Source: Actinomycetes bacterium (GTDB taxonomy: Bacteria; Actinomycetota; Actinomycetes; Streptosporangiales; Streptosporangiaceae). From it: a DNA stretch of 64,000 bases. The number at the start of each line of letters is the position of its first letter. The first letter of the stretch is position 1. Where the stretch lies: the NCBI GenBank assembly GCA_025964575.1, contig JAOPYO010000057.1, positions 1-64,000 on the forward strand, in the 5' to 3' direction. A program made the position numbers and the translations under genes. Positions 1 through 7,112 of the stretch are shown piece after piece. The notes under the pieces are model-generated. The model did no database searches. It was not told the DNA's origin and was given only the letters and a program-made list of their open reading frames with translations.

Positions 1-2
1 CG

Positions 3-149
3 GACGACGTGCTGCTGATGCTGGGCTTTCTGTGGCGGGTCAGCCCCGGCGAGGAGGGCGAGGCGCGGGCTGCACGGCTGATCGATCTGGTCATCGACGG
101 ACTGCGCCTCGGCGCACCGGCCGCCTCGGTCCGAGGTGTTAAGGCCTGA
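3..149 (+). CDS. TetR-family regulator, C-terminal fragment (cut by window edge)
   Basis: The window opens inside this reading frame; 48 residues remain before the TGA. The remnant (LLMLGFLWRVSPGEEGE, then an amphipathic helix ending in LIDLVIDGLRLGAP) resembles the last two helices of the ligand-binding domain of actinobacterial TetR regulators. The DNA-binding half is off the edge, so the family call rests on this tail alone. Its last 11 bases overlap the stop of the convergent oxidoreductase gene. Such regulators often sit next to the reductases they control, but that is inference here. Confidence 0.55.
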   Translation, partial: DDVLLMLGFLWRVSPGEEGEARAARLIDLVIDGLRLGAPAASVRGVKA

Positions 150-1059
150 GGACGATCTTGCCGCGGGTGTGCCGCAGCTCGAGTTCCCGATAGGCGTCGC
201 GGACCTCGGCCAGCGGGTAGACCTTGGCGATCGGGACCTCGAGCAGCCCCTTGGCGACCATCCCGGCGAGTTCGGCCAGCACCTCGGCGGTCGCCGCGTT
301 AATGTTCCCCTCGGCCTTGACCCCGTGCTTCTCCACCGCCGCGAAATTGATGATCGTGTCGATCCGGTCGGGTCGCACGCCGAGCTCAAGGGCGAGTTCG
401 ACGTAGTCCGCGCCGAAGGTGTCGATGAAGGCATCGACCCGGCCACCGGAGGCGGCCCGGACGCGGTCGGCGACCCCCTCGCCGTAGGCGATGGGAAGCA
501 CGCCGTGGTCGGCCAGCCATTTGTGGTTGGCCTCGCCGGCCAGGGCGATCACCGTGGCTCCGGCGTTCTTGGCCAACTGCACGGCGATGGAACCGACCCC
601 GCCCGCCGCTCCCGCCACGACGACCGTGTCGCTCTCGCCCGCCGACACGGCCCGGACCGCCGCGTACGCCGTGGTACCCACGACGAACAGGGCGCCGGCC
701 ACGTCCCACGAGACGCCGCTCGGCTTCGGGACGAGATGACCAGCCTCGACGAGGACGAACTCGGCGTGGCTGGCCCGGTCGTGGGTGAAGCCGAGCACCT
801 CGTCGCCCACCGCGAACCCCTCGACCCCGTCGCCGAGTTCCTCCACCACCCCGGCGAGGTCGCTGCCCTGCCCGGAGGGGAATGTCGCGGGCCATCTCTC
901 ATGCAGCAGGCCCTTGCGGATGGTCGCCTCGCCGGGGTTGATCCCTGCGGCTTTCACCTTGACGAGGATCTGGCCCGGGCGGGGGACGGGCCTGTCCACT
1001 TCCACGACCCGCAGAACGTCGATCCCGCCGTACTCACTGAATCTCACAGCCTGAGGCAT
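139..1059 (-). CDS. NADP-dependent quinone-oxidoreductase-like MDR family protein
   Basis: A 306-residue medium-chain dehydrogenase/reductase of the zinc-free quinone oxidoreductase branch. The N-terminal GroES-like domain shows GIDVLRVVEVDRPVPRPGQ and the NPGEATIRKG segment. The Rossmann fold begins with VVVAGAAGGVGSIAVQLA, with its AxxGxxG nucleotide-binding motif near residues 151-159. No catalytic zinc ligand cluster is visible, as expected for quinone reductases. The protein should be cytosolic and use NADPH to reduce quinones or enones; the substrate cannot be read from sequence. It is divergent from the XRE-type regulator starting at 1216, with about 155 bases between them, an arrangement that suggests control by that regulator. 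Confidence 0.9.
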   Translation of the reverse strand: MPQAVRFSEYGGIDVLRVVEVDRPVPRPGQILVKVKAAGINPGEATIRKGLLHERWPATFPSGQGSDLAGVVEELGDGVEGFAVGDEVLGFTHDRASHAEFVLVEAGHLVPKPSGVSWDVAGALFVVGTTAYAAVRAVSAGESDTVVVAGAAGGVGSIAVQLAKNAGATVIALAGEANHKWLADHGVLPIAYGEGVADRVRAASGGRVDAFIDTFGADYVELALELGVRPDRIDTIINFAAVEKHGVKAEGNINAATAEVLAELAGMVAKGLLEVPIAKVYPLAEVRDAYRELELRHTRGKIVLRP

Positions 1060-1215
1060 GACACCCTCTCCTTCGCGTTCTGTCCAGACGCCCGATCGGC
1101 CGGGCAGTCATGACACTTCCACTGTCCGGCACGGATGAGGATCGGACCGCTCTGGCTAGGATCGGCAGTCCGTGGCTACGCAACGCCCCAAGTGGGATTA
1201 TTTCGGGACATGGAT

Positions 1216-2070
1216 ATGGAACGCCGTGAGCTCGCCGATTTCCTCCGCCGCGTCCGGGAGCGGCTGAGCCCGCAGGACGTCGCCCTGGCGACCGGACCAC
1301 GGCGCCGCACCCCTGGGCTGCGTCGTGAGGAGGTCTCCCAGCTCGCGGGAATGTCGGCCGACTACTACATGCGGCTGGAACAGGCCCGCAGCACGCAACC
1401 CTCGACCCAGCTCCTCGCCTCCCTGGCCCGCGCGCTGCGCCTGACCGAGGACGAACGCGACCACCTTTACCTCCTCGCCGGCCACCGCCCGCCCGCGGGA
1501 CGGCAGGCCGGCAGCCACGTTCGGCCGGGCCTGCTCTACCTGCTCGACCAACTCGATCACACTCCAGCCCACATCCTCAGTGACCTCGGTGATCTGCTCG
1601 CACAGAACCGCATGGCCGAGGCGCTGTTCGGCTGTGTGTGCACGGTCAAGGAGCCGGATCGCAACATCGTCTTGCGCTGGTTCACCGACCCCGTCGTACG
1701 CGAGGCGTACCCGGCCGAGGAACGCGACCACTACAGCCGGGTCCATGTCGCCGACCTGCGCGCGGCCGTCGGCCGCCGCAAGAACGACCCGGTGGCCGCC
1801 GCTCTCGTCGAACGCCTGCGCGCGGCGAGCGAGGAGTTCGCCGCGCTGTGGGAGCTTCACGAGGTCGCCGTACGACGTGGTAGCCGCATGCGTATCATCC
1901 ACCCGAGCCTCGGCCCGATCGAGTTCGACTGCGAGACCCTGCTCACGCCCACCGAAGACCAGCACCTCGTGGTCTTCACCCCGCCGCCGGGCAGCGGGGG
2001 CACCGACTATCTGGAACTGCTGCGCGTCCTGGGCCCCGAACACTTGCACGCCGCTCCGACGAGTCCCTGA
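1216..2070 (+). CDS. XRE-family regulator with MmyB-like ligand-binding domain
   Basis: A 284-residue cytosolic transcription factor. An N-terminal helix-turn-helix (about residues 5-70; RRTPGLRREEVSQLAGMSADYYMRLEQ, given here as its span) is followed by the MmyB-like sensory domain that starts around DQLDHTPAHILSDLGDLLAQN. Family members bind a fatty-acid-like ligand and typically control a divergent dehydrogenase gene, matching the oxidoreductase at 139-1059. The frame is open back to 1135, but ATG 1216 is preferred because cggga lies 7 bases upstream; ATG 1210 is an alternative with poorer spacing. Family call is firm; target and ligand are inferred. Confidence 0.88.
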   Translation: MERRELADFLRRVRERLSPQDVALATGPRRRTPGLRREEVSQLAGMSADYYMRLEQARSTQPSTQLLASLARALRLTEDERDHLYLLAGHRPPAGRQAGSHVRPGLLYLLDQLDHTPAHILSDLGDLLAQNRMAEALFGCVCTVKEPDRNIVLRWFTDPVVREAYPAEERDHYSRVHVADLRAAVGRRKNDPVAAALVERLRAASEEFAALWELHEVAVRRGSRMRIIHPSLGPIEFDCETLLTPTEDQHLVVFTPPPGSGGTDYLELLRVLGPEHLHAAPTSP

Positions 2071-2180
2071 ACCACCGAGCGGCGGAACCCGGCCAGGCGG
2101 CGAACCTCCGCGGCCCTCGACAAACCCGTGAGATCACGATCCTCACAGAATGATCTTTGTCGCGCCCCCGGCCGTCGCTG

Positions 2181-2909
2181 TCAGTCTCCGATGGGTCCAC
2201 CGCGCCATGTCGGCAGGGCCCGATGGCCGACGGCGACGTCGAAGGCGGCGCGAGCCAGAAGGCGGGTCGAGTCCAGCGTGGGTAGAGGAGAGGCATCGGG
2301 CGTCACCAGGAGCGGAATCTCTGTGCACACGAGGGCGACCGCGTCACAGCCCCGTGCCGCCAGCTGCTCGATGATGCGGACGTACTCCTGGCGCGAGGCC
2401 GCGGTGAACACGCCGTTCACCAGTTCCGCAAAGATGATCTCGTTGATGATGTGGCGATCGCCCGCTTCTGGCACTTCGGAGGCCACCCCACGGGCGGCGA
2501 ATGCCCTGGGGTAGACCGGGCCGTCCATGAGGTACTTTGTGCCGAGCACGCCGACGCGCCTGCGGCCATCGCGAGCGGCGCGGCCGGCGACCACCTCGGC
2601 GATGTGCAGGCCCGGAAGGGCGAGCTCCTCTCCCGGTTGCTCGAGAGCCATGTGCGCGGTGTTGTCCGGGCAGACGAAGAAGTCCGCGCCCGCACGGGCG
2701 AGCCGCTGCACGCTCACCGACAGCGTGGCTCGGATCGAGTCGTGGTCCCCTTCGTCCCACGCGGGCATGCTGCGTGCCAGAGCGATGCAGTCCAGGGTCA
2801 CATCCGGATGTTCATGGGGGCCTAGCTCGCCGAATCCCTCCTGACAGAAGGCTCTGAAGCACAGCGCGGCCCCCTCCGTGCTGTGCGCGACAATGCCAAG
2901 GTGCTTCAT
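2181..2909 (-). CDS. aspartate/glutamate racemase family protein
   Basis: A 242-residue Asp/Glu racemase-fold enzyme. The two half-sites carry the expected cysteines: C80 in FFVCPDNTAH and C195 in ALVCTEIPLL, which in the family act as the two-base proton acceptor/donor pair. The N-terminus (MKHLGIVAHSTEGAALCFRAF) is the usual first strand. The start at 2909 is preceded by GGAGG with about 9 bases of spacing; the frame is open further upstream but has no such signal. The gene stands alone, convergent with the XRE regulator. The exact substrate (aspartate, glutamate or another amino acid) cannot be told. Confidence 0.88.
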   Translation of the reverse strand: MKHLGIVAHSTEGAALCFRAFCQEGFGELGPHEHPDVTLDCIALARSMPAWDEGDHDSIRATLSVSVQRLARAGADFFVCPDNTAHMALEQPGEELALPGLHIAEVVAGRAARDGRRRVGVLGTKYLMDGPVYPRAFAARGVASEVPEAGDRHIINEIIFAELVNGVFTAASRQEYVRIIEQLAARGCDAVALVCTEIPLLVTPDASPLPTLDSTRLLARAAFDVAVGHRALPTWRGGPIGD

Positions 2910-3048
2910 GAGGCTCAGTCCTCCACGGTCGGCTTCACCGGAACCCTCGGGAGATCTCATCGCTGAGGCCAGTCGGCCGACGCCTTTGCCGGTATCCACC
3001 GGCTTCCCGAACTGCGGGCGGAGACGCGGATCTGGGCGGAGATCGACG

Positions 3049-3537
3049 TCAGGGAGCGGTGACGAGGTATTGGGCGTGGCCGGTCTCGCGGGCGCGGAGG
3101 GCGGCGGGCAGGCGGCTGGAGACCATGGGTTCTATCATGGCGGTGGCCTTCTCGGCTGGGAGGAACGCGTAGTCGTCCAGTTCATCGGCCTGTAGCCGGA
3201 CCGTGGCGTCGCCGTTGACGGTGCCGCAGTCGAACAGGAGATACAGCATCGGGCGAAGGCGATCGCCCAGTGGCGGGGTCCAGCCGACGACGAGCAATTT
3301 CCCCGGTGTCACCGAGAGCCCGACCTCCTCGGAGAGTTCGCGAGCGCAGGCCTCGTGGGGCGGCTCACCGTCGTCGACCATCCCGCCTGGGAACCCCCAG
3401 TGCTCCCTGTAGTTGGGCTTCACCAGCAGTACGTTGCCGGACGGGTCGGTGATGAGCCCGCCTGCCGCGACGAGAACGCTGGGCAGGGAGGCGTACCACT
3501 CCGCAGGAGGGACCCACGCGTGATCGGTCATGGTCAT
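3049..3537 (-). CDS. Nudix hydrolase
   Basis: A 162-residue single-domain Nudix protein. The Nudix box is intact at about residues 51-74, starting GGMVDDGEPPHEACARE and closing LSEEVGL, giving the REUXEEXGU metal-binding core. It should hydrolyse a nucleoside diphosphate linked to another group; the substrate is unknown. The frame stays open much further upstream, but that part overlaps the NrtR-like gene in another frame on the same strand and has no similarity to Nudix proteins. ATG 3537 or the in-frame ATG 3531 are both possible; neither has a strong ribosome-binding site. It lies 103 bases downstream of the larger Nudix gene and may be co-transcribed with it. Confidence 0.85.
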   Translation of the reverse strand: MTMTDHAWVPPAEWYASLPSVLVAAGGLITDPSGNVLLVKPNYREHWGFPGGMVDDGEPPHEACARELSEEVGLSVTPGKLLVVGWTPPLGDRLRPMLYLLFDCGTVNGDATVRLQADELDDYAFLPAEKATAMIEPMVSSRLPAALRARETGHAQYLVTAP

Positions 3538-3640
3538 AACGGTAGCAATCCGCGAGCCCGGACGCCCCGTTCCATCCGTGATCTTGTAGTTGGTGTCGAC
3601 ACGCAGAGCTTGCCGGCGCGCCCCCGGCATGACGCAAAGA

Positions 3641-4582
3641 TCACGGGGAGGTTTCCTCCTCTTCCCGGCCGGGCCGAAGCAGAGCGGGGTGGAGCAACCG
3701 GGCATCGCCGGCGTGGTAGAGCCGGGGCCGGGGGCCGCCGCGGCGGCCGCCCCGGTCGGTGGTCGCGCCGGTGCTTTCGACGAAGCCGGGCACCGACAGG
3801 ACCTTGCGGTGGAAGTTGCCGGCGTGCAGCTCCTCACCCCACACGGCCTCGTAGACCGCGCGCAGCTCGGGCATCGTGAACTCCGGGGCGCAGAACGCTG
3901 TGGCCAGCGGGGTGTACTCCAGCTTGGAACGGGCCCGGTCCAGTCCGTCGGCAAGAATCCGCGCGTGGTCGAAGGCGAGCTTGCGGGTGGTGCCGGGGCG
4001 CTGCCCGGCTCGGGCCGCGTCGGCCAGGCCCAGCGCCTCGACCGGGACCCACTCGGCGTCGGCGGCGTCGCTGCCGGCCTCCGGGTCGGGCAGCTCGGGC
4101 CCGAAGGCCAGGTAGGCGACGGAGATGACGCGCATGCGCGGGTCACGCCCCGGCGAGCCGTAGGTCCCGAGCTGCTCCAGATGCACCCGCCCGAGGATCT
4201 CCTGTGGATCGGCGACTGGCCCGGCGACTGGATCGGCGACGTCCATGACTCGTCCCACAGCGCCGCTCACGAGGCTGTCCTCCTTGGTGAGCAGACCGGT
4301 CTCCTCCGCCAGCTCCCGGGCGGCCGCGTGGGCGAGCTCCTCTTCGTCGGCTATCCGGACGAACCCGCCGGGCAGTGCCCACATCCCCTCGTACGGAGGG
4401 AGCCCGCGGCGGACCAGCAGCACGTGCAGAACCCCGTCGCGGATCGTCAATGCCACCACGTCGACGGTCACCGCGACCGGATCGTAGGCACGAGGGTCGT
4501 AGCTCGCGAGGAACGCACGCTCATCGCCGGATCCCTGACGGGGGCCCGCCCCCTCCTCCTCGTGGCGGAGATCCGAGGTCAT
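3641..4582 (-). CDS. NrtR-like Nudix-winged-helix regulator or Nudix hydrolase
   Basis: A 313-residue protein. The Nudix domain (about residues 35-180) has the box GGFVRIADEEELAHAAAREL followed by AEETGL. The C-terminal part around FTMPELRAVYEAVWGEELH resembles the winged helix of NrtR, the ADP-ribose-sensing repressor of NAD metabolism genes. In true NrtR repressors the Nudix domain has usually lost catalysis, but here the box looks intact, so it may still be an enzyme. The tail after about residue 270 is Arg/Gly-rich and probably disordered. AAGGA lies 5 bases before ATG 4582. A near-palindrome at 4617-4638 sits in its promoter region and could be an autoregulatory operator. Confidence 0.82.
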   Translation of the reverse strand: MTSDLRHEEEGAGPRQGSGDERAFLASYDPRAYDPVAVTVDVVALTIRDGVLHVLLVRRGLPPYEGMWALPGGFVRIADEEELAHAAARELAEETGLLTKEDSLVSGAVGRVMDVADPVAGPVADPQEILGRVHLEQLGTYGSPGRDPRMRVISVAYLAFGPELPDPEAGSDAADAEWVPVEALGLADAARAGQRPGTTRKLAFDHARILADGLDRARSKLEYTPLATAFCAPEFTMPELRAVYEAVWGEELHAGNFHRKVLSVPGFVESTGATTDRGGRRGGPRPRLYHAGDARLLHPALLRPGREEEETSP

Positions 4583-4616
4583 GGTGTCCTTCCCGCCTCA
4601 AGCAAGCCTCATAAAA

Positions 4617-4638
4617 TGTTCATCTCAATTTGAGAACA
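4617..4638. promoter_or_regulatory. near-palindromic candidate operator upstream of the NrtR-like gene
   Basis: Arms CTCAA and TTGAG around a single T form the core, and TGTTC/GAACA flank it as a second inverted pair. It lies 35 bases upstream of ATG 4582 in a locally AT-rich stretch. The position and dyad symmetry suit a self-binding site for the NrtR-like protein; no published motif was matched. Confidence 0.4.
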
Positions 4639-4741
4639 ACATAGGCCCGGACCTGCCCCATGTCCAGCGCGAAATCGCCACGGCCACGACGCGGCGGCGG
4701 GCGCGCGGCTACGATCAACGCCGGGGGGAAGGAGTCGTCCC

Positions 4742-5083
4742 ATGGACCAGGCCTACGTTCAGGTGACCACGACCATCGACTCACGGCAGGAGGCGGCCAT
4801 CCTGGCGAGATCGGCGGTCGAGGAGCGGCTGGCGGCGTGTGCGCAGCTTGTCGGCCCGATCGCCAGCACGTACTGGTGGGAGGGCGAGATCGAGTCGGCC
4901 GAGGAATGGATGGTCGTCTTCAAGACGACGATCGACCGGTTCGAGGAACTCGCAAGGTTGATCACAGAGCGGCACTCCTATGACACCCCGGAGATCATGG
5001 CCACTCCTGTGGTGGCCGGCAGCGCCGACTATCTCGGCTGGGTGAGCGACCAGACCGATCAAGTGGAGGAGGACGTGCCCTGA
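4742..5083 (+). CDS. cutA: divalent-cation tolerance protein CutA
   Basis: A 113-residue protein of the usual CutA1 length. Characteristic segments are VQVTTTIDSRQEAAILARSA, the AACAQLVGPIASTYWWEGEI segment with the conserved tryptophans, and the EWMVVFKTT strand, ending in the HSYDTPEIMATPV motif. CutA1 forms a very stable trimer and has been linked to copper tolerance, although its biochemical role is unsettled. GGAAGGAG precedes ATG 4742. Its stop overlaps the next start as TGATG, so the two genes are translationally coupled. Confidence 0.92.
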   Translation: MDQAYVQVTTTIDSRQEAAILARSAVEERLAACAQLVGPIASTYWWEGEIESAEEWMVVFKTTIDRFEELARLITERHSYDTPEIMATPVVAGSADYLGWVSDQTDQVEEDVP

Positions 5084-5502
5084 TGACGGGTTACTCCGGC
5101 ACTCCGTTGCCGAAGAAGCTCGGCATCAAGGCCGGCCATCGGGTCCTGCTGGTGAACCCGCCGGCCGGACTCGCCCTGGAGCCGCTGCCGCCGGAGGTCG
5201 AGGTGGTCGTGGGCTCCGATCGGAACGATCCGGCGGCGGATCCGTACGACGTGATCCTGAGTTGCTGTTCGGACCGCGCCGCCCTGGCCGCTGTCTTCGA
5301 CGGCCTGCGCGCGCGGATGCGCGTCACCGGCGGGCTCTGGCTCGGCTGGCCGAAGAAGACCAGCGGAGTGCCGACAGACCTCACCGAGACCGAAGTCCGG
5401 GAGTTCGGGTTGGCCGCCGGGTTGGTCGACAACAAGGTGTGCGCGATCGATGAGACCTGGTCCGGCCTGCGCTTCGTCATCCGCGTGGCCCACCGTAGGT
5501 GA
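5083..5502 (+). CDS. DUF3052 family protein
   Basis: A 139-residue actinobacterial protein of unknown function. The start GYSGTPLPKKLGIKAGHRVLLV and the mid-segment MRVTGGLWLGWPKKTSGVPT are the hallmarks of DUF3052. The chain is an alpha/beta domain without transmembrane segments or signal peptide, so it should be cytosolic. The ATG overlaps the cutA stop, which puts both in one transcript. No function should be assigned beyond the family. Confidence 0.85.
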   Translation: MTGYSGTPLPKKLGIKAGHRVLLVNPPAGLALEPLPPEVEVVVGSDRNDPAADPYDVILSCCSDRAALAAVFDGLRARMRVTGGLWLGWPKKTSGVPTDLTETEVREFGLAAGLVDNKVCAIDETWSGLRFVIRVAHRR

Positions 5503-5547
5503 GCGATCACCAAAAGTGGGACATTAACGCCTTTATGTTTCAATTGT

Positions 5548-5577
5548 GTGACATCTGCCACAAATCCTGGATAAGCT
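5548..5577 (+). promoter_or_regulatory. candidate sigma-70-type promoter for the DUF2236 gene
   Basis: GTGACA and TAAGCT are separated by 18 bases in an AT-rich island between the DUF3052 and DUF2236 genes. A TTGTG/CACAA inverted pair at 5544-5563 overlaps the -35 element and could be an operator. Pattern only; weak evidence. Confidence 0.3.
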
Positions 5578-5650
5578 ATTACTTACCGGGCGGGGTGCGT
5601 GCTTTCCTGCGGGGAGCGCGGGATGAACGCCTTCCGGCGAGGAGTGGGGG

Positions 5651-6496
5651 ATGGCCGTGGAGGACAAGGATTACGGGCTGTTCGGTCCGGACTCGGTGAC
5701 CTGGCGGGTCATGGGAGAGCCGGTGCTGATCGTCGGAGGGCTCCGCGCCCTGCTGCTCCAGGCGTTGCATCCCCAGTCCATGTGGGGGACCGCGCAGAAC
5801 TCCGAACTGATGAACCCCAGGGCCGCCTGGGCCCGGCTGGAGCGCACCGCCGAGTTCGTACGGGTCCGTACCTATGGGACCGCCGAGGAGGTCGACCGGG
5901 TGGGCCGCCGGGTGCGCAAGCTGCACGCGAAGTTGTCGGGCCTCAACCTCCGCACCGGCGAGGTCTTCCCGATCGACGACCCGGAGAACCTGCTCTGGGT
6001 CCACCTGGGTGAGGTCGACTCCTACCTCGACGTGGCCCGGCGGGCAGGGGTGCCGATCAGCGCCGAGGATGCGGACCGGTTCGTCGACGAGCAGCGCCTG
6101 GCCGCCGCGGTCGTCGGCCTGGACCCGGAGACCGTGCCGGCCTCGGTGGCCGAGATGAAGGCCTACTACGAGGAGATGCGGCCGAGGATCTGGGCCTGCA
6201 AGGAGGCGCGGGACGGGCTCAAGCGGCTGTTCTACCCGGACGTGCCACGTCAGCTGCTGCCGCTCAAGCTCGCCGCGCCCGCGATCGCCGGGTTGGCCGT
6301 GACGACGCTGCCCCGCTGGGCTCGCCGGATGTACGGGATGCCGGGCCTGCCGACCTCCGATCTCGCCGCCACGTTGGTGCTCAAGGGTCTCTACCGGGGC
6401 ACCCAGCTCATCCCGGCGCAGTACCGCTACTCGCCGGATGCCAAGCGGGCCCGCCAGCTGATCCGCGAGCACGAGACCTTCGCGCTCGCCTCCTGA
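5651..6496 (+). CDS. oxygenase MpaB family protein (DUF2236)
   Basis: A 281-residue protein of the DUF2236/MpaB family, which includes latex-clearing protein-like and MpaB-type oxygenases that bind haem through conserved histidines. Visible marks are the QALHPQSMWGTAQNS segment near residue 35, WVHLGEVDSYLDVARRAG near residue 115, and YRYSPDAKRARQLI near the end. The family acts on isoprenoid or fatty substrates in some members, but most bacterial ones are uncharacterised. GGAG and a G-run lie just upstream of ATG 5651. It appears to be a single-gene unit behind the AT-rich promoter region at 5520-5580. Confidence 0.82.
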   Translation: MAVEDKDYGLFGPDSVTWRVMGEPVLIVGGLRALLLQALHPQSMWGTAQNSELMNPRAAWARLERTAEFVRVRTYGTAEEVDRVGRRVRKLHAKLSGLNLRTGEVFPIDDPENLLWVHLGEVDSYLDVARRAGVPISAEDADRFVDEQRLAAAVVGLDPETVPASVAEMKAYYEEMRPRIWACKEARDGLKRLFYPDVPRQLLPLKLAAPAIAGLAVTTLPRWARRMYGMPGLPTSDLAATLVLKGLYRGTQLIPAQYRYSPDAKRARQLIREHETFALAS

Positions 6497-6676
6497 TCAG
6501 CCGCGGCGTATGAGCCGGCCGTCCGCCGCCATCAGCTCCGTGGACATCTCCTCAGACCTGCCCTTCGGTAGGGCATAGCCAGGCGTGGCAGCCTGCGGCG
6601 TATCGCGCGTCGCCATCTGTTCTGACGCCCGACGTGACCCGAATCTCAGCACCGATGCGTCGTCTCCAGGATGACG

Positions 6677-6692
6677 AACCCCTAGGGGGTAT
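6677..6692. promoter_or_regulatory. CsoR-like copper operator box 1
   Basis: A G/C-tract pseudo-palindrome, AACCCCTAGGGGGTAT, of the form bound by CsoR-type copper(I)-sensing repressors in actinobacteria. It is 40 bases upstream of box 2 in the leader of copZ. No csoR gene is inside the window. Confidence 0.55.
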
Positions 6693-6716
6693 GTTAGGTT
6701 CGCGATATAGATACCC

Positions 6717-6734
6717 ATACCCCCTAGGGGTAAT
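6717..6734. promoter_or_regulatory. CsoR-like copper operator box 2
   Basis: ATACCCCCTAGGGGTAAT, nearly palindromic, matches the known CsoR operator shape. It ends just before the GGAGG ribosome-binding site of copZ, so a bound repressor would cover the transcription start. Together with box 1 it predicts copper-inducible expression of copZ-copA. Confidence 0.6.
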
Positions 6735-6748
6735 CGGAGGTGGCTTTC

Positions 6749-6988
6749 ATGTGCGGAACCTGCGCCAGTGGCTCGGCTGAGACCGATAGCACCGTCTACA
6801 CGGTCACGGGCATGACCTGCGGACACTGCCAGGCCGCGGTGACCGAGGAGATCGGCAAGGTGCCCGGCGTGACCGGCGTCAAGGTCGATCTGGCCACCGG
6901 CCTGGTCACGGTGAGCGGAGACGGCTTCACCGACGCCGCCATCGGCGCGGCGGTGGACGAGGCGGGTTACCAGGTGGTGGGAACATGA
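6749..6988 (+). CDS. copZ: copper chaperone, heavy-metal-associated domain protein
   Basis: A 79-residue one-domain protein. The MTCGHC motif (residues about 22-27) supplies the two copper(I)-binding cysteines of the HMA fold. The extra N-terminal MCGTC pair is unusual and could hold a second metal. ATG 6749 is chosen over the in-frame GTG 6740 because GGAGG at 6736-6740 gives 8 bases of spacing to 6749 and overlaps the GTG. It should pass copper(I) to the ATPase encoded next. Two CsoR-like boxes lie directly upstream. Confidence 0.92.
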   Translation: MCGTCASGSAETDSTVYTVTGMTCGHCQAAVTEEIGKVPGVTGVKVDLATGLVTVSGDGFTDAAIGAAVDEAGYQVVGT

Positions 6989-7112
6989 ACGCGGAAGACG
7001 ACCGGCCGGCCTTCACGAGCGACTACCCTGGCCCGGGCGTTTACCGTCTGTGGGTCCGGTGCTCGTACCGTGGTCGCGTGCAGACGGCCGCGTTCTCGCA
7101 GGAGGTGGTCCG

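Noticed and set aside
136-1113. Long plus-strand frame antisense to the oxidoreductase
   Set aside because: Composition is His/Asp/Gly/Arg-rich as in shadows of high-GC genes, and the minus-strand frame has clear MDR motifs.
3538-4146. N-terminal extension of the small Nudix gene
   Set aside because: Overlaps the NrtR-like gene on the same strand and reads as Pro/Arg/Ser-rich nonsense; Nudix similarity begins at 3537.
5499-5699. Short frame over the 5.5 kb promoter region
   Set aside because: Overlaps an AT-rich non-coding stretch and the DUF2236 start; no ribosome-binding site and no recognisable motif.
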